A DNA stretch of 64,000 nucleotides from Fratercula arctica (GCA_947846985.1 CANTUZ010000002.1:55198885-55262884), one strand, 5' to 3'. Positions 35,813 through 49,724 are shown, numbered from the stretch's first letter. The notes: generated from the sequence alone by a model not told the origin. Program-made: numbers and translations.

Positions 35813-37629
35813 CTGTGATACAAAATGACCTCCTCTACAAATGGCAACCCATTAAAAACCAAGAGCCAATACTGTGGAGAAGGGCATCTTTCCAGGTGTC
35901 AGGCATAAGCCAAGTGGAACTGGTTGCATGGTGGGGTCCAATAACACCTCTGACACTGACCATGGCAGACCCCTGCCAGGAGGCAGCTTCCAACATCACC
36001 AGACAAAGAGGTACCGCTTCGACCCTCGTTTCCAGCTCCAAAGGGAACAAGAGCTCTTCATTGCCCTGCAGTTTGGGAGTACGTAGCACAGCACCACTGC
36101 CCTTGGGTAACTCAGCTTTCAAAGGCTGTGTGCTCAGCAGCACCAGGTTTGGAAGCAGCTTTTTTTACAGCACACAGCAACAACAGCAATAAATATGCTC
36201 ACCCTAGCTATGAAACTAGGTCAAAGCTGAGGTTGTTTCATTTTAAGGGGTGAAGTTTTCTTACTGCATGAACTTTTGGAACATATTTTTCCAGGGTCTG
36301 TTCGTTTCCAAATTGGCTGGGATGCAACGCTGAAGTAAGAGCAGATCAGAGAACAGTAAGTGCGTCGGAGGAATAACATCAGACACTGCAAGGAGCAACT
36401 GCAGAGGCCAGGGAGTACTTGGAGAGAGCTACAAGTGCATCAGAAGCATGGCACTCAGAGCTTGGGAAAGACAAAGTGAAGGGGAGATGGAGAAGAAAAG
36501 GAAATCAAAGCCACAGGCCAGGATGGCAAAGCTCTGACCCTACAAGCAGCACATACCAAATCCTGAAAATTACCACTAGCCACCTCTAAATACTTAGTGA
36601 TAACTAAAGAAAAGAAAAGAAAAATAGCTGTGTAGGAAGCTTCAGTGGTCAGATTCAAGGCACAAAGAGAGTCTTTCATGAGATGGTCACAGGTCAGAAG
36701 CGTGCATCAGACTCCCAGCACAGCCTGCTGAAGCACCAACTCAGGTTGCATGGCTTTGTCTAGACTTCGACATTTACCAACAGCATGTTATATATTCACA
36801 GAACTATTCTGTGAATGTACAAAATACATATCCACTAGCCCTGGAAAGTTGTAATATTTTTACTTTTATCTTAATTTCTGTGTTACTTCTTCAAAAATTG
36901 TATCTTCAATTGCAGACACAAACCACATCCTGCTCTTTTTTATCCCACTGGCTGTGGGATTTTGTCCTATCTCTCTGCTTTGGTACTGCTTCATAAATCC
37001 AGTACAGAGAAACTGATACTGCTCTGCTATAATTTGTCCCTGTTTTATCAACAGGAAACTCTTAGAAACAAACACTGGGATACTAATGATACTCCTTGAA
37101 ATTCTCATTTTTGTAAAAATAAATGATCCTAAGAGGCAGTAATAGACTGTATCATTTAGTCTGCCTACTTGTGTATCCCACACATTACATTTCATTTGTT
37201 TATCTTCCACTATATGAAATCATTTGTTTAGTTACAGCATATTTTCCAGAAATGCATATAGTTAGGTCCTATAGTAATCCCTCTTGAACTTAAAAAGTCC
37301 TGGGTCTGGCTTCTTTAAATGCATGTGGCATCACCTTTCAGTCATAGGTTTTTGTTATGCCTCTTTCTCTGCTAGATTACAGATACCTTCTCAGGTGCCT
37401 CTTTGGCCTTCATTAAAATTAACTCTGTGACTAGTTCGGATTTTTAAGTGAGGCCTTCCTTTGGACATGTTAGCAGGTTTTATAGTTGTTTACAACATCA
37501 TCTAAACAGAAAGCATCGCATCAGTGAACACACAACTCCAGCCACGATCAAAGCAGCAATCTATGCAGAACAAGAATCACTCCAAGGTACCATTCTCTCT
37601 GTTTGTATACCCAAAGAACTCATTACTCC

Positions 37630-38720
37630 TTTTTGCCAACCATCATGCTGGGAAGTCATGTTAAATTGTTGGTCTGCTATGACCCTGAAATTCTTCTCAA
37701 AGCCCCCACTTTCCAGGAGATAAGCCCCTCCCCCTTTGTAGGTGGGACCCACAGTCTTCGTTCCTGGATGTATGACCTCACACTTAGCTGGATTAAAATA
37801 AACTTTGCTTGAGTGGTTCAGCTTAGTAGCTGATCCAAAGCACTTTATAAGAAATTCCCTATCCTCCCCTTTTAACCAAGTAGTTTTTTGTAGAAGTAAT
37901 TTTGTGTTTATTTTCAGATCTTTAATGACTATATTAATTTTAAGCTTTCTATTGATCCCTGAAGAATGTCACTAGAAGTAATCCCACTAAACCCTACACA
38001 TCTCCTTTTTAGATCAGACTGCTGTCCAAGTATTAAATTTTATATATACAGATTTTTTACAATATTTTTTTTTAAATCATAGTTCCTAAAACAGCAAGTA
38101 AAATTTCAAGCCCTAAACCTCTATTACATCTTCACAGCTACCCTCACTGAGCAAACTCATTCTTTCATTAGTCAGGGTTTTTTTTTCTTTTTTTAAATCA
38201 AACTGTATTTGTTCCTTTAATTTCTTGAGCAATCACATGACGTATTCGCATTTCCATTATATTGCTTGTTCAATGATGTCAATCTACAGCCCTTCAGATC
38301 AGCTTTCCTATCCTTTTTTGGTATATTGACACTTTAAAGCTCTTAATGCTTGCTGGAATTTCCCTTGCATTGCAAGAATTAGGAAAAATTAACAATATGG
38401 AGCCAGAGACCTCTTCAGACGGTCTGTGGGACTCTTAAGTTTCCAGACCATTTTAGTGTGTTTATTTCTGGTAAGCAGTATTTGACATTGTCCATATTTA
38501 CAAATGCATTAAAAGCACAGAATAAACTTCAAGAAATATGAGTGCATTCTGCTTCTCTTTTACAAAATGCAGAAGTATTTAATGAAGCACTTTTGCCTTT
38601 GTATATGAACAGTTTTATTACCATCATCAAATGATGGGCCAATATTATTGCTAGGATTTATTTCATTAATGCACGACAACTTTATTCTGAAGAGGCTACA
38701 ATCACAGAGGAAAAGACTCC
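37630..38720 (-). mobile_element. ancient CR1-like LINE relic, about 1.1 kb
   Basis: This antisense of a long stretch of a CR1-clade ORF2 follows the order known for old amniote copies. Landmarks on the plus strand are GTTCCTGGATGTATGACCTCACA (about 37760), GATCCCTGAAGAATGTCACTAGAAG (about 37952), TTGCTGGAATTTCCCTTG (about 38350), and TGATGGGCCAATATTATTGCTAGGATTTATTTC (about 38632). All frames are broken. Divergence and many indels mark it as one of the oldest insertions here. It lies in the same orientation as ITGA9. Confidence 0.75.
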
Positions 38721-41672
38721 CACATAAATTCTGAGTGGACAAAGTACAGCTGCTGTACCACAAGTACTGATGGCCCTGCTATGCATGCCATGGAACAGCC
38801 AGGCAATACGTCAGAAACGTTTTATCATCTTAGAGAACAACATAGGAAGGGACATGAGTTGGGAAACATCTCTAAAAACTCACTGCACCTCTTCCTTTTC
38901 TCTTTAAAAATAAATGCATGTGTCCAAACAACTACCCTCAGCTTCCTCACCATTCAGACTGATTTCAAGTGTGACAGCTTGAAATCTCTGTAACCTGACA
39001 TCATTAAAACACCCACAAAAAACAGCATGAAGGCAAATTTATACCCTAGACTTACTGGTGTAGTGCGGCTCAACAGACACAAAGCTTTTTTACTAAGAAT
39101 GGAAAAACAGTCCCATAAAAAGTTCTGTGCAACACAGTCGGTGTTTAAGCCTGGATGGCAGAAGTGATTTATGGCCGCCCACAGGTGATCTGATTTCCTT
39201 TTAAAGAGACCTCAGTCATACAAGGAAGAATAAAATGAGACATCACAAGTGACAGAATGAAAAGAAAAGGCTTACTTAGCTCTATTTTGTTAAAAGTATG
39301 GAATGATTTTTAGGTTTTCTTTTTATTTAAGTGGGTGGAATTCTCTTTCCACAGAAACCTGTTTTTACCACTACTCATCAGTAAAGAAGAGACTTGTTTC
39401 AGCATACGACATTTAAAAAGGAAACAAAAAGGGAAAAATAAAGATCATGTTACGGTAGTAGGTATCCACCTCCAGCAAGTTTTTCCAAGGCCTCTGAGAG
39501 GAAAACCCTTTCCGTTATGTAGAAATAGCCTCAATTGACTTTTCCACTCCTTTAACTGCCAATCTGCAGCACATATAATCTCAAAGGTCTACCTTTAGAG
39601 CTGACCAAATTAACAACCACATCTTTTCCTTGAAAAGGGCATTTAAAAAAATAAACACAAAACCCAAAACAACATAAAAATATATTACAAATCCTCCTGA
39701 GGATCCTAAAGTAACAAATGCTCACTGCCAGCAATTTCCCAGCTTGTTGTAGATGAATGAAACATTTTACTGAAACTTCAATCCTTGGGCAAGACAGATA
39801 CACACAGTGCTCTTAAACCTTAATGCTTTAGGAAATTATAATTGAGATATTTGTGGTATTCTCTGTATACTACATAAACCACAATAATGTTATCTGCTTT
39901 GCAAAGATGAAATTATATAAGGACTGAAGGTTTGCCAGTTTACTTTCTTGGCTAAAGAAAATGGAATTTAAAATGAAAATTGGCTCCCCAGGACAGGCCA
40001 CGACTACCCTAGGACTCAGAATAACGGTCACGAAGTTTTGTTAATCTCCTTCCCTGGAAACCCAGCGAGGGGAAAATAGTCTTTTTTTACACAATATCTG
40101 GATTACTTGATGCAAAAAAAATGCAATGCAGAAATCATTTCTACTGGAAAAAGAAGCAAAGAAAGAAGTTAAAACCTGGGCACCTAATCGATGAAACCAG
40201 TGCCTCAAAGGTGAAGTGCAGGTGAAGACCACTGTCCCACTGCAGCTGTGCAGTCCCGAAACCCATTTGTGACATGCCATAACCAAAAACTTACACACTT
40301 TGAAAGTGGTATTTTACACATCCTTCGCACCCATTCACCTTTATTACCTATTTTTAAAGCATTTGGTCAAAGAAAACGTTTTTATACTTTCCAACTTGAT
40401 GGGTAGAATTTTAACAAACTCCTCAAATAATGACTCCCGAGACCAAGAGTTCATGTATTGATGTCTCAGATGACGGCTTTCAAAGGAGTACTGCCACACT
40501 CAAACTTTGAGCCAAAGCAGTAGCCAAAATTAGCTTTCTCTGTAAATCTCTGCCCTAAATGGCACCTGCCCATTTGATTTCTCTTTGGACCTGAGGGTAC
40601 ATGAATGCGCAGCTTGACCATGCAATTAGCTATTATTTTGTTCCTACATGAATGCAGATGCAGTTCGAGCCCGTATTTTTCAAAATCTGCCCTTGGTCCA
40701 ATCATTTCTCTACTCTGAAAAATCCTGGGTAGTATCATGAGCTGCCACCCAGCCTTGAGCCAACAGCACAAGCTATAAAGAGTGTAACAGTTCGAAATAG
40801 GCCCCTGTTTTTCTTTCCGTATTCTAAAACTTCAACATATTCTGCTTCTCCTCCCTGTGTTTTACACTGTACTGTAATGTACAAAACCATTTATTACAAA
40901 AACAAGACATCTAGAAGTCTCTGGAAGACCTCTACTCAATTATCAATCATGTTCAAACTTCAAGCTTAGTCCCATTAGGCTTGCTTTAGGACTGCTTCTT
41001 AAACACACACAATCAAATCCCGCATACAATTAAAATTGGCTTTCTATCAAGACAGACATAATGTACGGTTTGAATGCAAGGTAGTACTGAAGAATTGTTT
41101 TGGGCCATCCCTACAGAGAATGAACGGTACATTAACAAACAAACCCCCAAACACATGACAACCTAAAAATAAAGACCATTTGAAAAGGATGGGAAGGGAG
41201 AATACCTTAGTCAGTGACAGTGAAGACTGGACATATTTCCGACTAATACTCTTAAAAGCAAACTATCTGTTCTACATCTGTTAGGAGCTAAGACTTAAAA
41301 ATGGAGTCCTGTTTTCACATGAGGAGTATATGTAAAGTCTTGCTTCTCTGAATACAGCAGTAACATACAGCAAGAAACCATTTTCAAGCTCCTCTCCACA
41401 GCACTGCTTGCACACAAGCTCTTTCAGCCTATTCTTAAAGTCAACTTCTGTCCTTCCAGTGGTCTCCAGCTCTTCCCTGCCACTGCTGCCCACTACAAAC
41501 CCATTACCAGACCCTTGGACAACACCACTTACGGTCGTGTATAACCTAGACCTATAATGGAGACTCATCTTTACGTCCACCACTGCCACTTGAATAAAAT
41601 ACAGTCACAAATATCCAAAGGTTTTAAGAAGGCAAAATGATATCCCTACCCTCGTATACTTCCGGGGGATAA

Positions 41673-41915
41673 GAATCATAGAACAGTTAGAGTTGGAAGA
41701 GACCTTAAAGATCATCTAGTTGCAATCCCCCTGCTGTGGGCAGGGACACCTCCCACTAGTCCAGGCTGCTCAAAGCCCCATCCAACCTGGCCTTGAACAC
41801 CTCCAGGGATGGGACCTCCACAGCTTCTCTGGGCAACACGTTCCAGTGTCTCACCACCCTCCCAGTAAAGAATTTCTTCCTCATAGCTAACCTAAATCTA
41901 CCCTCGTTCAGTTTA
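41673..41915 (-). mobile_element. CR1 3' end, about 245 bp
   Basis: It begins GAATCATAGAACAGTTAGAGTTGGAAGAGACC, the reverse complement of a CR1 terminus. It continues with CTGCTCAAAGCCCCATCC, GGCCTTGAACACCTCCAGGGATGGG and TTCTCTGGGCAAC through to CTAAATCTACCC. This is a classic 5'-truncated CR1 3' end, moderately conserved and in the same orientation as ITGA9. Confidence 0.93.
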
Positions 41916-44589
41916 ATATATGTATACTTTCAAGAGCAGAGTGAGGGCTAGCCCAGTCCATCACACAGTTCCTCAATCCACTCTTTTTTCATCAGCTCAG
42001 ATCTCGCAAACCTCACCCAGAGGGAAGTGTCAGAACGCCTTGACAAGGTGTGCCATGGAAGGGAAGAGGCACGGAGACAGCTGTGGGAAAGGCAGACAAA
42101 TACCATTTTTGCTTTATAAAACTTCTGTGGCACTTCCTGCTTAAGGCAAGCATTTGGCCTTTGCTCTGCCTAAGGAACACCTCCACAGCCATTTACAACA
42201 ACGCTGTCAGGAGTCGTTTATATATGAAGCACTCAGGCACACGCTGCATAGCTTTTCAACCAAAAAAGGGAGACACTACGCATTCTCACTTCGGAAGTTA
42301 CTCTTAAAAACTCCTGGTGCTGTTTTTAACTCTCCTTACTTTCTACCCGTCTGCTTGCTGGAAAATTCATATAAGCAGTAAAGCAATCTAAAACTAGATC
42401 ACCAGTCTCTGAACTGAAGTATAAAGTATACCCTTGCTTTCCTAAAACCACCTCTTTCTATTAATACAATACAAATATCTGGCTAGCCAGATAGCAAACA
42501 AGAACAAAGTGCAGCAGAGGAAGGAAATGTTTTTGGAGAGAGGAGGAGTGGAGGCAGCACGTGTGAAAAACTCGGCAGGAAAAACAAAACCACTTTTTAC
42601 AACAAACGTGAAGAGCAGCCCCAGAGTCCCCTGCATGGAACCCTGCTGCAGACCATCCAGGCATCGTGCAGATCGATTGCACCCCTCCAATCACGGCAGC
42701 TGTATTTCCACACTACACAATATCAGGCTACCTCTTTATATCTGTAGAGGCACTCTCCCAGCCACAGACACAGCTCTTCGCACAGACAGGTTTAGAGCGG
42801 GCTCAGCTGCCTTCTCATTAAAAAGTCTGTTCAGAGCCAGTTCATTTTGACAATCTAGTTCAGTCCTGCATAACGGAGGGCACAGCAAGAGATGATGCAG
42901 GGGCAGAAACAAGGCTACAACCCAGGTACCTGGTCTGCCAATTGAACATAGATTATGCCAACTAATTCCAGCTGCGTGAATAATGAATCAAATCCTTTTG
43001 ATTCATTCCAAAGCCATAGGTTTTCTGAATGTTTCGCCTCACTTCCACCTCGTGGGTAAGTACGTGTGGGGGAAACAGCAAATACACAAATGTGATTCTG
43101 CTCCTAAGCAGAAGCACTCTTGGCAATTGCCTTGTTCTGCTTCTGTTGTAGTTATAAAGTGTATCTCCTCCACCATCCTCTCTAGTAGTACCTGAAGAGT
43201 CCAACAGTTGCAAAAAAAGCTCGGATTAACATTTTGGTAGGCTTTCCAAGCTGTAAACAGTTGGAAAGAGCATGATCACCAGGTAATGCTTGTAGGAAAC
43301 CAGCATCTTTACATTCAGTCTGTGTGCTGTGAGCAATACAGCATGCACTGGGAATCATGACATTGTCAAGCCAGTCTGGAGGAGAACCGGTTTGGATCTC
43401 CAGATTCACTTTTTAGTCCAAGCTGGACATGTACTCCTTTTCATTAATCTCACCGTCAATTCTCAATCTTACTGGGAATCAGTTTAAAGACCTCGGTCTC
43501 TTCAAAAACCAACTACCAGCACCTCACAACCTTAGATGAGCCATGAGGATTTTTAAAAACAAACAACAAAATCAAACAAATGGATCCCTTAAAAATGTAC
43601 CAGAGGCCCACTAAAAGCTTACGCACACCACCATATGCTGTCTGTACTTCCCAGTTAGACCCACTGAAGTAGTGCTGGGTATTTGGCTCTCAGCTTCAGC
43701 CTCAAGTTCAGATGGTGTGCTTGGCCTTGAAGCTCCACCTGACTTTGCTGAGGAATCTCCAAAGAGCACATTCTGTGGATGTGCCGCTGTGCAAACCTGC
43801 AATGTGTCCCTCACCAGGGCAGTGGGCTTCCCCACGGGAGCTCCATGTGCCAGGGTAAATCCCTGTTCTGAGGGCAGCCTGCCATCAAGGGCAGAGGGAC
43901 AGTTTACCTGGGAGTTAGGGATTGAGATATCAACTCTTGCTTTCTTCCCAGGTACTTTTCCTTTCAAAATACATATTTCATCATTTACAGGCTTTACCAC
44001 CTTCCCCCTGCCACTGACAGGATGGGCACTTATTGCAGCTGCTATTCAAAGACTGAAGGATTTTACCCCCCCGTGGTAGCTTCACCTCTTTCATAGATAT
44101 TCCCCAAATCCCAACAGGATGGCAGCTCTCTGATACTGTCTCTTCCCACCAAGCTGTCCCTGGGGCATCCTCATTATGTGGTGTCAGATCCTAACTACAG
44201 TTGGTCACAAAAAGGATGTATTTTCAGGCTCTGATTGTAAAAGCCCTTCCCTTGAAAGCACTCAAAGACCTTTTAGACCTTTACTTTATTACTATGAGCT
44301 TACTAGTAAGCACTTTTATTTTTCAAACTTTTAAAACATACTCCTTGAGAAAGACTATTTTGTCTTCAGCAGTTGCATTTACCCATTGTGTCAAAAGCAA
44401 GCTGTCTGTGTAGACGTTAAAAAGATGAAAAAATAAAACAGGTCAAGTGTGTATTTTTCCAAACTTCCCCAAACCACAGGACAAGTAGAGAAAGTCCCAT
44501 TTCTTCTACTTCTCACAGCCACGCCACACGGAAAATTTTATTCCCCAAAAAGCAATCTGCTGAAAAGGTATGATAGTGTGAAAAAAGGG

Positions 44590-44628
44590 TGCTATAATTG
44601 AAATCCTTTTGCAGCTGTAATTATAGCA
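44590..44628. repeat. 10-bp inverted repeat with 19-nt spacer
   Basis: TGCTATAATT at 44590-44599 is repeated as its exact complement at 44619-44628. The spacer carries CAGCTG at 44612-44617, an E-box-like hexamer. Function is unknown. It may be a transcription factor site pair or chance. Confidence 0.5.
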
Positions 44629-44927
44629 GTTGCTATGAAGCCAAAGCTGTAATTTTTGCAAGCCAAACTAAAGCAAGAGGAACAAAAGTACTGCAATTGT
44701 TTTGGAAAGCTATGAGGGAGGTTTTCTTTCCTTTCCTGCTGTTTAATCAAAGTAGTGAAGGGTGGGGTCACGAAGACACATGAAAGCTGTATTAATGTTC
44801 TCCGCTGAGATCCGGGCTTCTCAGTATTTTTGCAATATAATGCAATTAGAGGATATTTGTAAATCATCTGGAACATTACCCTAATTGAATCCTCCTCCTT
44901 TTTCCTAGTTAAATAATCAACAAGATT

Positions 44928-44946
44928 AAAAAAAAAAAAAAAAAAA
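44928..44946. repeat. poly-A run (19)
   Basis: Nineteen A after CAAGATT. This is one of two long A-runs within 260 bases. Confidence 0.9.
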
Positions 44947-45148
44947 GCAAGTCCCAATCCTGCAATAGGCTCCATACTGGTTTACATTCCTACGGCCACA
45001 GAGAGAAGAAGCAGGCACAAGAACTCCATCCAAGTCAGGCAGGCCAACCAGAGTTGCAAGGGGATGTCCTCATTGAAAAATGCAGGCTGAAGGATGCATG
45101 CAACCAACCCAACCTCCCAGACCTCTCCCCAATGGCCTAGCAACCCAG

Positions 45149-45150
<2 letters not shown>

Positions 45151-45180
<30 letters not shown>
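45151..45180. repeat. poly-A run (30)
   Basis: Thirty consecutive A, the longest homopolymer in the window. The 120 bases before it on the plus strand are less AT-rich than the surroundings, but I recognise no mRNA retrocopy or SINE in them. Confidence 0.95.
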
Positions 45181-45183
<3 letters not shown>

Positions 45184-47342
45184 AATCTTTGGAAAGGAAG
45201 CCAGTTTTTACTTTGGCTATTGAATTTACATTGATCTGCTTTTTTTCTATGATTTATTGTGCTGAAAATCAACAATGAAATAGAGCCCAAAGAAAATTCC
45301 TGAGAATAACTTGACATGGTTCCAGTCCTTCTTATGGTGAGGAGATATACTAGCAATCCAAAAATCTCTGCTTTAAACATTTTATCCATGTCTGTACTTC
45401 CCAGTTTGAAAAAGGACATGTTTCAGCTCCCATACCATATGCTGAGAGAGATCAGAGGGTACAGGATATGCTCAGCTCAAGCAGAAGCAGACAATTCACG
45501 GAACGGCTTGGTCTCCTGTTTCTGCTTGCAGCCAAAGCGCACAGGATCAACTATTTGCCCCGAATTCAGCACTGCTAAAAGTATCAGGTAGTATTTTGAA
45601 TTTGAATAGCATTGGCTCAGCTTATGAGCTCTGAGGATTCCCAGTTGTCAAAATGGCAATCATATGGAAACATTAAAAGTGATTATATTTACCTTATCCA
45701 CATTTATTAAATGTGTCACCTTAGTTGTTCTTCACGTATCCTCTGCAGCTGGTTAGAAGGTTTGTGTTTTGGGTTTTTTTCAAACTATAAAAATTCTATA
45801 AAAAGAGAATGTGTTTTATTTTTCCTATATTTGAGATAAATTGCTGATTTAGCCAACAAATAAACCTTTGTAGAAACATCCATGTATCACTTTGTACCAT
45901 GGCCAAGCATCCATTTTGAAAAGGCAGCAAAGTAAAAGCTATCATTTTGTCCGCGTTTACAAGAGAATAAACAGTGTTATTTTTGGTCACTTGAATTTTA
46001 AAATATTACTGCGAAGAACTGGTTGACCTCTTCCAAATCACTTAATTATCAGCCAGCTACTTAAATACGAAGTCTATATTCCATGCTTCCATAGCATTTC
46101 CCTTTTTAAACCAATTTTCTTTGAGATAAAAGGTTACTGCAGATTATGGCTGTAATTACAGATAAGCAGGACTCTGGAGACTGCTTCTCTTTCTCTTGTG
46201 GTAGAAAGATAAAAGTTTTTATATTCAAGGTTCAGCAAATCTGCTAAACTGAAGGAGAAAAATCATGAGTTCTTTTGGTGACTAAAAAAAAAAAAAACTC
46301 TCAAAACTCTTTGTGACTCTAAGGAAAAGTTTGAAAGGACTCGCAAAATTTAAAAAATCGACTCTATTTAGAAATAATTAATTCTGAATTTGAGGGGAAA
46401 AAAGTGGTAATAAAAATGAGGGAAAGATTCACAACCATTTCCCATGGAAACTACTATCCCAAACAGAAAAATACTTGGAGCATAAGGTGATGAAAAAAAA
46501 ACCATCAACCACAGTTGCGAGGACTCAAACCCAACCCTTTTGTTCTAGACTGTCTCTTCCCACATGAGCATCCAAACAGAAAAATTAGGCTTTCTAATGT
46601 TGTAGCACGAAATGTCCAAAGCTTGAAAAACTGAATTTTTCTGATCTTCAAACTTCTGGGTATTTATGTAACTTTATAAAAAGTCTATCTTTTCCACTTC
46701 TACATAGTGTCTTTTCTCAAGGCTACATCATTGTCTGCATATAACTTGTTCTTTCCTGGAAACCCCAGTCACTCCTTATTCCCTGTAACTTTTAGGCATA
46801 ACGTCTCAACTTTCCTACATTACAATTTTCCTCTCACTTGGAAACACCATTCACCCCACAGAGTATGACTGGACTCAGCTTCCATTTCTGATAAACCCGA
46901 AGATAAATGTTACGATGGACAAACATTTTTAAAGTGTATTTCAGGAACTGTAGAAATTCACACATGAAATGCAGTTTCGTATGGAAAAGCATTAGTGCTT
47001 ATTGGCAGTAAAACTGACTGCTAACTTGCAGTCTTTCAGAGTTTACATAGCTTTACTAGATTATGAAATTGCTCCTTCCAGGGGTCTGAAAGATGCGAAA
47101 ATGCCTATTTCAATTACAGCAACTTGTTCGCATATCAAACCAAGCCCATTTCTACACAAACAAAGTCTCTATAGTAAAAACCTCTCTTTACAAAAACCAG
47201 TATTAGAGTTTCTTTACATCTCTTCCTCATGCAAATACATTTACACAGAATTATCGCATTATTACCAGGAAGTTCCTACCATTTTAAGTCATACGAATGC
47301 CTGCCTCAAGTATTTGACTATTCTTGTCTCAAAAGAGACAAC

Positions 47343-47376
47343 TGCCATGTAATGCATCTTGCCATGTAATGCATCT
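47343..47376. repeat. perfect 17-bp tandem duplication
   Basis: The 17-bp unit TGCCATGTAATGCATCT occurs twice without a gap. Recent local slippage is the simplest origin. Confidence 0.9.
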
Positions 47377-48789
47377 TACACAGCAGAGTAAGAATAAACA
47401 CATTTTCTTTTTTGCCTGTGCCAAGCTGACCACGATGGGACACTAGTTTCATTTTTTGTAAGCCACCATGCTCGCCACCAAAGCTTGTGTTTAAAGCATA
47501 ATGTTATCCCACCAAAAAGTCACCCAGCCACCCAATGCTAATCGATCCAAATGACATAAAGACTGTGCCCGAACTCATCAGACAGACAAGACACACAAAG
47601 GGCTTGGGTTTGGGATAGCTTTTGGATTCCTCTAGGGTTGGCACGGAAAGATTGCTTTAGTTCTGGGTACCGAGGGTGTAACGGGGCAGGGTCAGATGTT
47701 AGAAAATGCCCTGTGACAAAGTACAAACTACAACCTGTCAAGGTCCCTTCAACCTGATAATATGAAATCCTCAAGAACACCACCATAATGGAGAAACATT
47801 TCCCTCCTTGACATGATATTCGTAAGACGTGATCCCTTCTTTATACTTTAATGACAACACAGTCTTTTAAACTGTTCCAAGTAATGCCTTTCAGACGAAT
47901 CGCATTTCATATGAATAAAAACCACAGGAGAGGGAAACAATACAAAGCGAGATTTAAACCTCTTGATCTGTTCATTTTCTTAAACTATCTTAAAAAAAAA
48001 AGTAGTTTACTCGCAAATCAAAGGTATAGACAACTTATAATAAAAAATGTGAACATAAGACGACACATTTTTAAAATAATGAGAGTTTCCTAAATGTGCA
48101 GATAAAGCAAAGAACATTCAGAATAAAATAAACAGGAATAATCAGCAGGATTTGGAAAATGTCATTATCTAATTATCTATTTTACACCCTAAGAGTATAA
48201 CTCTGGAGTAGTAGCTAAATTAGCTTTAAACCGAGTTCCTGACAACTATGTAGCTGCAGTTTTGGAATTTGAGGGACTTCTGGACATTTGCAAGTCGGAA
48301 AGGACTGCCTGAAAAGCTGGCAAAAGGATTTATATGTTTACATTTTCTCCAATATCCTTTTTTTTTTAATTCTCCAAGCACATTCCTGGGTACAGCCTTG
48401 GCTACTGCCAGCTTCTAAAAGGGATGCAGAAATCTTGATTTATTGACTGAAAGAATCATACATTCTCTCATTAAACCCATCCCATCAAAGAACACACTGC
48501 ACTGCAGGGACATGCTTATATCAGTGCTCTCTCTGCTACTGTCCTTCCCCTCTAAAATTATCAAAGGGTCACTGCACTCTTCCACCCCAAAAGCCTCAAA
48601 ACGCACAGACTCAAAACTTCCCAGGGACTCATTTCCTGCCCACAGATAAATGTACTTTAGCAATCCCTAATCTCCATCAGGTCTCTGGGGACTGGCCACT
48701 ACCTGTATGTCCCCTGAGAATTATTAAACCAGCTGGAGGCTTAAAATAATTCCAAGTGCAGCCCTATGGACAGGGGTGGCTTTCAGAAA

Positions 48790-49510
48790 CCGTGCAGCAG
48801 AGGGGCTTCACGTGCCATACTAACACGCGGAGGGGACCTCGTTGCCTGATGCCACCAGGGCTGTGTGAGGGACACGACGGTGCTTCCCTCCCGAGCGCAG
48901 CTCCACACTGGGAGGAGGGCCAGGTGGAACTGCTTGTGGTAAAATGGGTTTGCTAAAGTGGAAAAAAAGGCTTTCACATGTGATCTGGAATAGCTCCAGA
49001 GAGCCTCCCCTGGACGGAAAAAACACACCTTGGGAAAATGCTGCTGATTTAATGACTAGCCTCACCTACAGTATTATAAATAAAAGAACCCAAACACATC
49101 CGGTCACAGAAAACAAGTTCCCCTGAGAGGGGCAGAGGCTTTCCCTGCACTGGAGGAAGAGGGGACAGAGGGAAAAATCAGCGTGGGATGCCATGGGCCT
49201 TCGGGTCCCCACATGAAACCGAAGTGGGCACCCTCAAAAACCACCCTGGCCACAATATCCACCTTCGCAGATCTGGCAAATCCAACCAAAACCCTCCACT
49301 GCCAAACGCATCTCTGTAAATCCTCCCTGCCTGATGCCAGCATGCACCATGCCTACGTGCGCTTCAGGGTGGGACAAGCTGCAATGCCAGCGTGGTGTCA
49401 GGGTTTGGCTGCAGGGAGCACACTCCCATTTCTGCTTTCCTCTCGTCTTTTAACTGCAAGGGCACACTGACAAAATCAGTCCCCCAGGGCTCCCGTAGCT
49501 GTCTGAGCTG
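48790..49510. promoter_or_regulatory. CpG-richer patch inside the intron, possible regulatory element
   Basis: Nine CpG dinucleotides fall within 48791-48897, and more are spread to about 49510, against a strongly CpG-poor background. The segment is also visibly richer in G and C than the flanking intron. It has no CR1 signature and no convincing exon. A small CpG island, enhancer or alternative promoter is possible. A local GC-rich patch with no function is equally possible. A high-scoring conservation or chromatin signal would be needed to call it regulatory. Confidence 0.3.
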
Positions 49511-49691
49511 CCACTGGGGAATCATGGTATGCCTTTGGGGGAGCTTGACAGAGAAAAAGTAGATGGCAGAGTGCCTGCCAATACTGTTCCCAGTGTGAAA
49601 TGCCCCACTGGCTGACATGGAGGCTCCTCTGGGGCTAAGTCACCAGCAGAGATAGTATAATGACTTGTTTCTAACTTGATGCCTAATTGGG

Positions 49692-49724
49692 AAAAAAAAA
49701 AAAAAAAAAGGAAAAAAAAAAAAA
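49692..49724. repeat. A-rich tract (18 A, GG, 13 A)
   Basis: Two long A-runs separated by GG, just outside the right edge of the CpG-richer patch. Confidence 0.9.

Noticed and set aside
36552..36600. Strong minus-strand pyrimidine tract and AG followed by one open frame
   Set aside because: No recognisable protein and a weak choice of donors. Taken as a pseudo-exon.
39056..39092. Short minus-strand segment with good acceptor and GTAAGT donor
   Set aside because: It would be about 36 nt with no integrin similarity. Such pseudo-sites are frequent in long introns.
43611..44079. Overlapping open frames of about 130 codons on both strands
   Set aside because: No domain, signal peptide or conserved motif was recognised. 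No strong acceptor/donor pair frames either one. A less AT-rich stretch with few stop codons explains both frames.
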